64,000 nucleotides of DNA from Streptomyces sp. S.PNR 29 (GTDB taxonomy: Bacteria > Actinomycetota > Actinomycetes > Streptomycetales > Streptomycetaceae), in assembly GCF_030386795.1 (NCBI RefSeq), contig NZ_JANUQM010000015.1, positions 1 through 64,000 on the forward strand, written 5' to 3'. The position numbers were made by a program, and so were the translations under genes. Shown piece after piece: positions 60,163 through 64,000 of this stretch. The notes under the pieces are model-generated. The model was not told the DNA's origin and searched no databases. It worked only from the letters and a program-made list of their open reading frames with translations. Position 1 is the first letter of the stretch. Every line of letters starts with the position of its first letter.

Positions 60163-60996
60163 CTGCGCTGGAAGGTCGGCGGTACCACGGCCAACGCCGA
60201 TTGTGCGGCCCGCATCTGCAACGCCTGGGCGAACACCCTCACATCCATCCAGGGCACCGCTGACCGGTGGCTCGCATCGGGGATCTACGGCTGGCAGTTC
60301 GCCAATGCGGGGGAGCTGTTGCGCGGCTATCCGGGATTCGACCTGAACAAGTTCAAGCAGATGCTGCTGAACGTGTTCTACCCGATGCAACGACTTCCTG
60401 GTCCGCCACAACGGCGCCTGCATCACCAACTACTGGGCGAACTGGGACCTGTGCACCATGGCCTCGATCATGGCCATCGGGATCCTGTGCGACGACGGCG
60501 CCAAGTTCGACCAGGCCGTCAACTACTTCCAGACTGGCGCGGGCAACGGTTCCATCCAGCACGCGGTGCCGTTCCTGCACACCGACGTCGACGGCTTCGA
60601 CCTCGGCCAGTGGCAGGAGTCCGGCCGCGACCAGGGCCACTGCATGATGGGCATGGGCCAGATGGGCGCCCTCTGCGAGATGGCCTGGAACCAGGGCGTC
60701 GACCTGTACAGCTACGACAGCAGGAGGTTCTTCAAGGCGGCCCAGTACGTCGCCAGGTACAACATCGGCCTCGACGTGCCGTACACCACCTACACCTGGG
60801 GCAGCGGCACGACCTGCACCCAGTACTCGCAGACGGTGATCAGCTCCAACTCCCGCGGCCAGGTTCGCCCCGTATGGGCCATGATCCACTTCCACACTAC
60901 AACCTCGTCGGGACCGAGGGCGGAGGAGGTGACTACGGCTCCACCAGTGGCGGCTACGACCAACTCGGCTTCGGCACGCTGATGTACACCAAGTAG
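60163..60996 (+). pseudogene. Alginate-lyase-family protein, C-terminal part with frameshifts
   Basis: Starts inside the domain: LRWKVGGTTANADCAARICN then AWANTLTSIQGTADRWLASG and IYGWQFANAGELLRGYPGF. It continues through NYWANWDLCTMASIMAIGIL, ESGRDQGHCMMGMGQMGALC (conserved His/Arg region) and ends GGYDQLGFGTLMYTK. A frameshift lies near 60388 (YPM to NDFLVRHNGA) and another near 60897. Its first 40 residues cover the same part of the fold as the end of the 59403 fragment, so these are pieces of two different lyase genes. Confidence 0.8.
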
Positions 60997-61001
60997 CCCC
61001 T

Positions 61002-61035
61002 GGGCGGCCCCCGCGCTCCCCCGCGGGGGTCGCCC
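61002..61035. terminator. Hairpin terminator after the lyase relic
   Basis: 14-bp stem GGGCGGCCCCCGCG / CGCGGGGGTCGCCC (one G-T pair) with a 6-nt loop, 5 bp after the stop codon. Still intact although the gene is broken. Confidence 0.75.
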
Positions 61036-61132
61036 CCGAGCCACCGATCACTCACGCCACGCCCACGCAGGAGTACCTACGCACCCGATGCGACCACGGC
61101 CCCGGCCCTCCGCAACGTCCCGCCCCGTTCCT
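61036..61132. other. Short intergenic stretch
   Basis: Nothing recognisable. Confidence 0.3.
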
Positions 61133-61448
61133 TCACCGTCCTGCGCCCCCGTACCGCAAGCGACCGGTGACGGCAGTGACGACGACGTGGTCCCCTGCGC
61201 GGAGGTGTGTGAAGAACACGGCGTGCAAAGCCGTCACGCCGCCGGCCAGTACGACCGCGTCCTCTTGGCCGCGTCGAGCCGAACGGATCCTCGGGCAGGG
61301 TGCAGGAGTTCGCCGTGACGATCGGTGTACGGATCGCGCCCGTGCCGACGTCAGCCTGGTTCCCGCAGTGCACCGCCTGGGTTTGGAACGCGAGCGTGGC
61401 CGGATCATACTTGTCGGGCCCGGAGGGCCGAGTGCTCGCATTCGGCAT
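61133..61448 (-). pseudogene. Cys/Met-metabolism PLP enzyme, N-terminal relic with frameshift
   Basis: From ATG 61448: DKYDPATLAFQTQAVHCGNQ then ADVGTGAIRTPIVTANSCTL and PEDPF, the opening of cystathionine gamma-synthase/methionine gamma-lyase family proteins. About 55 codons in, another frame continues with EDAVVLAGGVTALHAVFFTH then LRAGDHVVVTAVT, the segment just before the substrate-binding Tyr. An internal deletion joins them, and the PLP-lysine half is missing. Confidence 0.7.
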
Positions 61449-61507
61449 GGCATTCCCTCGAATCCCTGCGGTCGATTGTGTTGCTGGTAGGTGAGGCCTC
61501 TCGGGTC

Positions 61508-62215
61508 TCAGGTGGTGACCTGGGGTTGTGCGGGGCTGACGAAGTGCACGGCGGTCTGTTCGGCGTGGGGGGCGAGCAGACCCTGCAGTTCGTGGGCCGC
61601 GACTTCGAGCAGGTCGCCGTCCCGCGCGGCCTGGAGGGTCTCGAGGACGAAGACGACGTGGGTGGAGTCCTCGGTGACGCGGGTGCGGTGGGCGTCGCGG
61701 TGGTTCCAGTGGCGGGTGAGGACGCCGGTGGTGTCCGCGTAGATGATTTCGCCGGCCTTGGGGTTCTCGACGGCGTCGGGTTCGCCGAGCGGGGTGAAGG
61801 ACTCGGTGCCGTCCGCGTGGCGGATGTCGACGTCACCGGTGACGTGGTCGAGGTCGAAGGCGCCGGCGGGCAGACCGTGGCGGACGGAGACGGCGTTGTA
61901 GGAGTCGACGGCCGGGTTGATGCGCGGCAGCGCTCCCTTCTTGGCGAGGCGGCGGCCGAGCGCGTCGACGCTGGGGCGGATGCGGCGGGGGTTGGTGCCG
62001 AAGGAGCGGTAGGCGGTGTGCCACGCCTCGATGCGGGGGTCGGTCTCGTCGGCGGGGCGCCAGATCCCGTCGGCGAGCTGTTGCTCCAGCTCCTCCAGGG
62101 CGGCGGTCGTGCGGGGCCAGGGTTCGCGGCCGCGCAGGCCGGTGGCGGTGACCAGGGCGATGAGGGCGTCGGGGAAGGCGTCTGCGACGGTGGGGGAGAG
62201 GCGGAAGGCGGGCAT
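61508..62215 (-). CDS. B3/B4 (tRNA synthetase beta editing-type) domain protein
   Basis: 235 aa from ATG 62215; only a weak GGAAAC upstream. The B3/B4 fold of PheT-like free-standing proteins is shown by RIEAWHTAYRSFGTNPRRIR, PSVDALGRRLAKKGALPRIN, PAVDSYNAVSVRHGLPAGAF and GEIIYADTTGVLTRHWNHRD. Such proteins may hydrolyse misacylated aminoacyl-tRNA or bind amino acids. It lies 43 bp after the PaiB-like gene on the same strand. A diverged relic of its 3' end lies at 50979. Confidence 0.9.
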   Translation of the reverse strand: MPAFRLSPTVADAFPDALIALVTATGLRGREPWPRTTAALEELEQQLADGIWRPADETDPRIEAWHTAYRSFGTNPRRIRPSVDALGRRLAKKGALPRINPAVDSYNAVSVRHGLPAGAFDLDHVTGDVDIRHADGTESFTPLGEPDAVENPKAGEIIYADTTGVLTRHWNHRDAHRTRVTEDSTHVVFVLETLQAARDGDLLEVAAHELQGLLAPHAEQTAVHFVSPAQPQVTT

Positions 62216-62258
62216 GGGCGGGGTTTCCGTTTCCTGCGTCGGGGCGGGGCTGGGGAGA

Positions 62259-62906
62259 TCAGGGTTGCCAGGGGCCGATGCGGTCCAGGCGGCGGCGTTG
62301 CTGGCGCGCGGTGGGCACGTCCAGGCTCTGGTTGCGCTCGGTGAGGTGGTCGGCCACGGCGGCGCGGTGCTCGACGGGCTTGTGGTCGTCGTACTTGAAC
62401 TTGGACCGTACGTCGGTGACCTCCAGGCGCAGGCCGCGGATGCCGGGCAGCATGCGGCCGTAGGGAGGCTGGTCGACGGCCACGGGGGCGTGGTCGCCCT
62501 CGGGCTGGAAGTGGGCGAGCTGCCGGCGTAGCAACTCGGCCTTGGCCTCTGGGTCGTCGACGATGGCGGCGCGGCAGGTGAACTGGACGGCCGCGTAGTA
62601 GCTGGTGGGGACGCCGTCGGTGGGCGGGGTGCCGGTCTTGGCGCGCCACGGGCCGGGGATGAAGGCGTAGTCGCCGATGACGGTGAAGATGACGTTCGGG
62701 TCGTGCGCGATCGCCTTCCAGGCCGGGTTGGGCCGGGCGAGATGGATCAGGAGGTGCTGTCCGTCGTAGGTGAAGTGGGTGGGGACGACGATGGGCGGGT
62801 GTCCGGGGAGGCCGTTGACGCTCAGCTGCCCGAAGTCGTGGCCGTCGGCGATCCAGGTCTGCCATTCGGCTTCGTCCAGGCCGGCGTCCCAGGGCTGAAC
62901 CAGCAT
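62259..62906 (-). CDS. PaiB-like FMN-binding negative transcriptional regulator family protein
   Basis: 215 aa from ATG 62906 (AAGGAG upstream). Split-barrel flavin fold: GQLSVNGLPGHPPIVVPTHF then TYDGQHLLIHLARPNPAWK, and VIFTVIGDYAFIPGPWRA with the conserved PSYYAAVQF-like TSYYAAVQF. Members resemble Bacillus PaiB, though most probably bind flavin rather than DNA. The gap to the EamA gene is 22 bp, so EamA, PaiB-like and B3/B4 genes form an operon. Confidence 0.92.
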   Translation of the reverse strand: MLVQPWDAGLDEAEWQTWIADGHDFGQLSVNGLPGHPPIVVPTHFTYDGQHLLIHLARPNPAWKAIAHDPNVIFTVIGDYAFIPGPWRAKTGTPPTDGVPTSYYAAVQFTCRAAIVDDPEAKAELLRRQLAHFQPEGDHAPVAVDQPPYGRMLPGIRGLRLEVTDVRSKFKYDDHKPVEHRAAVADHLTERNQSLDVPTARQQRRRLDRIGPWQP

Positions 62907-62928
62907 GCCGTACTCCTTGGTCGGGGGC

Positions 62929-63765
62929 TCAGGTCAGGGCGAGGAGGCTGACGGCCGCGGCGGCGGTGCCCAGGCCGACGAGCTGGCCGCGGTGGATGCG
63001 TTCGGCGAGCACGCCGCGGGCGAGCAGGACCGTCCCGGCCGGGTAGAGGGCGGTGATCACGGCGACGACGGCGAGGTCCCCGCTGCGGGCGGCGAGCAGG
63101 AACAGCAGGTTTGCCACGGAGTCCAGCGCGCCCGCGGCCGCCGACATCGCGTACGCGGGACGCTCGGGGCCCAGCCTGCGGTGCATCAGTCCCGCCGCGG
63201 TCAGGGTGACAGCCGAGGAGACGGCCCGGCCGATGATCAGCGGGGCCACTCCGCTGTCGGACGGCGCCTGGTGCAGGAAGATCAGCTGAAGGGCGATGGC
63301 GGCGCCCGCCCCGAAGGCCAGCAGCAGTGCCGTACGTGACGGGCGTGCCGAGCCCGCGCCGTGTCCGGCGCTGACCAGGACCACCGCCACCAGCGCGAGC
63401 GGCAGACCCACCAGGCCAGTGGCTGCCAGGTGTTCGCCCTGCACCAGACCCACACCGATGGGCAGCGCTGCGGACACCAGCGCGGTCACGGGCGACAGCA
63501 CGTTCATCGGACCGATCGCCAGGGTGCGGTACAACAGGGCGAACGCGGCGGCCGAGGCGACCCCCGACGCGGCACCCCAGGCCAGGGTCGCAGAGCTGAA
63601 CGAGGCACCGAGCACCGGCCACAGCAGCAGCTCGACCACGAGACTGGCCGGGGCCGCGATCATCACGGTCCGCAGCACATGAGCCTTACGGGCGCCAAGG
63701 CCGCCGAGGAAGTCGGCGCATCCGTAGGCGAGTGAGCTGCCCAGGGCCAGCAGCAGAGCGATCAC
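62929..63765 (-). CDS. EamA-family (DMT) transporter
   Basis: 278 aa from GTG 63765 (AAGGGA 7 nt upstream); the frame is open to 63807. Ten membrane helices in two EamA repeats: LGSSLAYGCADFLGGLGARK in helix 1, YRTLAIGPMNVLSPVTALVS in the first repeat, VITALYPAGTVLLARGVLAE near the end. It exports metabolites or amino acids. It is the first gene of the operon that includes the PaiB-like and B3/B4 genes and is divergent from an XRE regulator. Confidence 0.9.
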   Translation of the reverse strand: MIALLLALGSSLAYGCADFLGGLGARKAHVLRTVMIAAPASLVVELLLWPVLGASFSSATLAWGAASGVASAAAFALLYRTLAIGPMNVLSPVTALVSAALPIGVGLVQGEHLAATGLVGLPLALVAVVLVSAGHGAGSARPSRTALLLAFGAGAAIALQLIFLHQAPSDSGVAPLIIGRAVSSAVTLTAAGLMHRRLGPERPAYAMSAAAGALDSVANLLFLLAARSGDLAVVAVITALYPAGTVLLARGVLAERIHRGQLVGLGTAAAAVSLLALT

Positions 63766-63883
63766 GACACATCCCTTACCATTCACTGTAACGACCCGAC
63801 CGTACAACAGAACGACCGATTGAAGTCAAACCGAATGACCGGACGGTTCATTGGAATGGCCCGCCGTGGAGGATGGTGATCAG
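63766..63883. promoter_or_regulatory. Divergent EamA/XRE promoter region
   Basis: 118 bp, A/T-rich relative to surroundings. AATGACCGGACGGTTCATT (63835-63853) is an imperfect inverted repeat and a plausible operator for the XRE protein. Confidence 0.5.
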
Positions 63884-64000
63884 GTGGCCGAGACAGCCAC
63901 AGCCCTGCGGACGGTCGCGCACAACGTCCGGGCGGCCCGCATCCGCGCGGGCCTGTCCCTGGAGGAACTCAGCCGGCGTGCCCAGGTCAGCAAGGGCGCG
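63884..64000 (+). CDS. XRE-family HTH regulator, 5' end only
   Basis: GTG 63884 follows GGAGGATGG. The 39 codons present read VAETATALRTVAHNVRAARI then RAGLSLEELSRRAQVSKGA, the first three helices of an XRE-type helix-turn-helix. The window ends inside the HTH. In this family a C-terminal cupin sensor often follows, but this cannot be seen. Divergent to EamA, which it probably controls. Confidence 0.88.
   Translation, partial: MAETATALRTVAHNVRAARIRAGLSLEELSRRAQVSKGA

Noticed and set aside
1..64000. CRISPR arrays, tRNA or rRNA genes, phage integrase, complete IS, polyketide/NRPS cluster
   Set aside because: No regularly spaced repeats, cloverleaf candidates, transposase/integrase motifs or megasynthase domains were found on reading both strands.

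Overview
The window is high-GC actinobacterial DNA, almost certainly from a Streptomyces chromosome. Evidence: GC-rich third codon positions throughout, many GTG starts, GGAGG-type ribosome binding sites, Tat signal peptides, a conservon-type histidine kinase, a GAF-ANTAR protein, and a nitrate/dormancy gene set like that of Streptomyces coelicolor. I see no tRNA, rRNA, CRISPR array or complete insertion sequence.

Layout. (1) 1-25.4 kb is accessory metabolism and stress genes. It holds a conservon-type kinase cut by the window edge, an epoxide-hydrolase-like enzyme divergent from an HxlR regulator, a catalase, a fructosamine-kinase-like protein, an ArsB/NhaD permease, a Ser/Thr kinase, an MFS exporter, an epimerase plus GT9 pair, a hemerythrin, a malic enzyme, a DoxX protein, a tightly overlapped nucleotidyltransferase/BON/metallophosphoesterase operon, a GAF-ANTAR protein, an SDR plus mannose-6-phosphate-isomerase pair, and several small unknowns. 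(2) 25.7-45 kb is a hypoxia/nitrate/dormancy cluster. It holds a SHOCT membrane protein, an Acg-type nitroreductase, two PPOX flavin proteins, flavohemoglobin, narGHJI, narK, a CEYCGC hemerythrin, pyruvate phosphate dikinase, and a GAF-GAF histidine kinase with the heme-pocket residues of mycobacterial DosS/DevS. GGGMC-N4-GKCCC boxes resembling DevR/OsdR sites sit in the promoter regions. No response regulator is present beside the kinase. Fragments of narG, an Acg protein, universal stress proteins and a possible Rv1733c-like protein lie between the intact genes, so a larger ancestral cluster has been pruned. (3) 45.5-50.4 kb holds an ArsR/quinone-reductase divergent pair, a debris field, and a MarR regulator divergent from an orphan iron-type solute-binding protein and a Tat-exported NTF2-like protein. 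(4) 51.1-61 kb is a carbohydrate locus: a GH43-like protein, a GH29 alpha-L-fucosidase, a secreted beta-helix/PDZ protein and a secreted GH28-like protein. It is followed by a mosaic of broken alginate lyase and sugar-binding pieces that contains a 181-bp MITE-like element. (5) 61.5-64 kb holds a B3/B4-domain protein, a PaiB-like FMN protein and an EamA transporter, divergent from an XRE regulator that runs off the window.

The dormancy cluster reads as one physiological unit. The heme kinase would sense O2, NO or redox state. NarK and NarGHI would support nitrate respiration, flavohemoglobin would remove the NO that is made, and PPDK, the PPOX proteins and the nitroreductase would adapt metabolism to hypoxia. 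The carbohydrate locus probably attacks a fucose- and uronate-containing glycan. Its transporter and lyase partners survive only as relics, so it looks like a decaying island. It is flanked by two diverged copies of the same B3/B4 gene 3' end in the same orientation.
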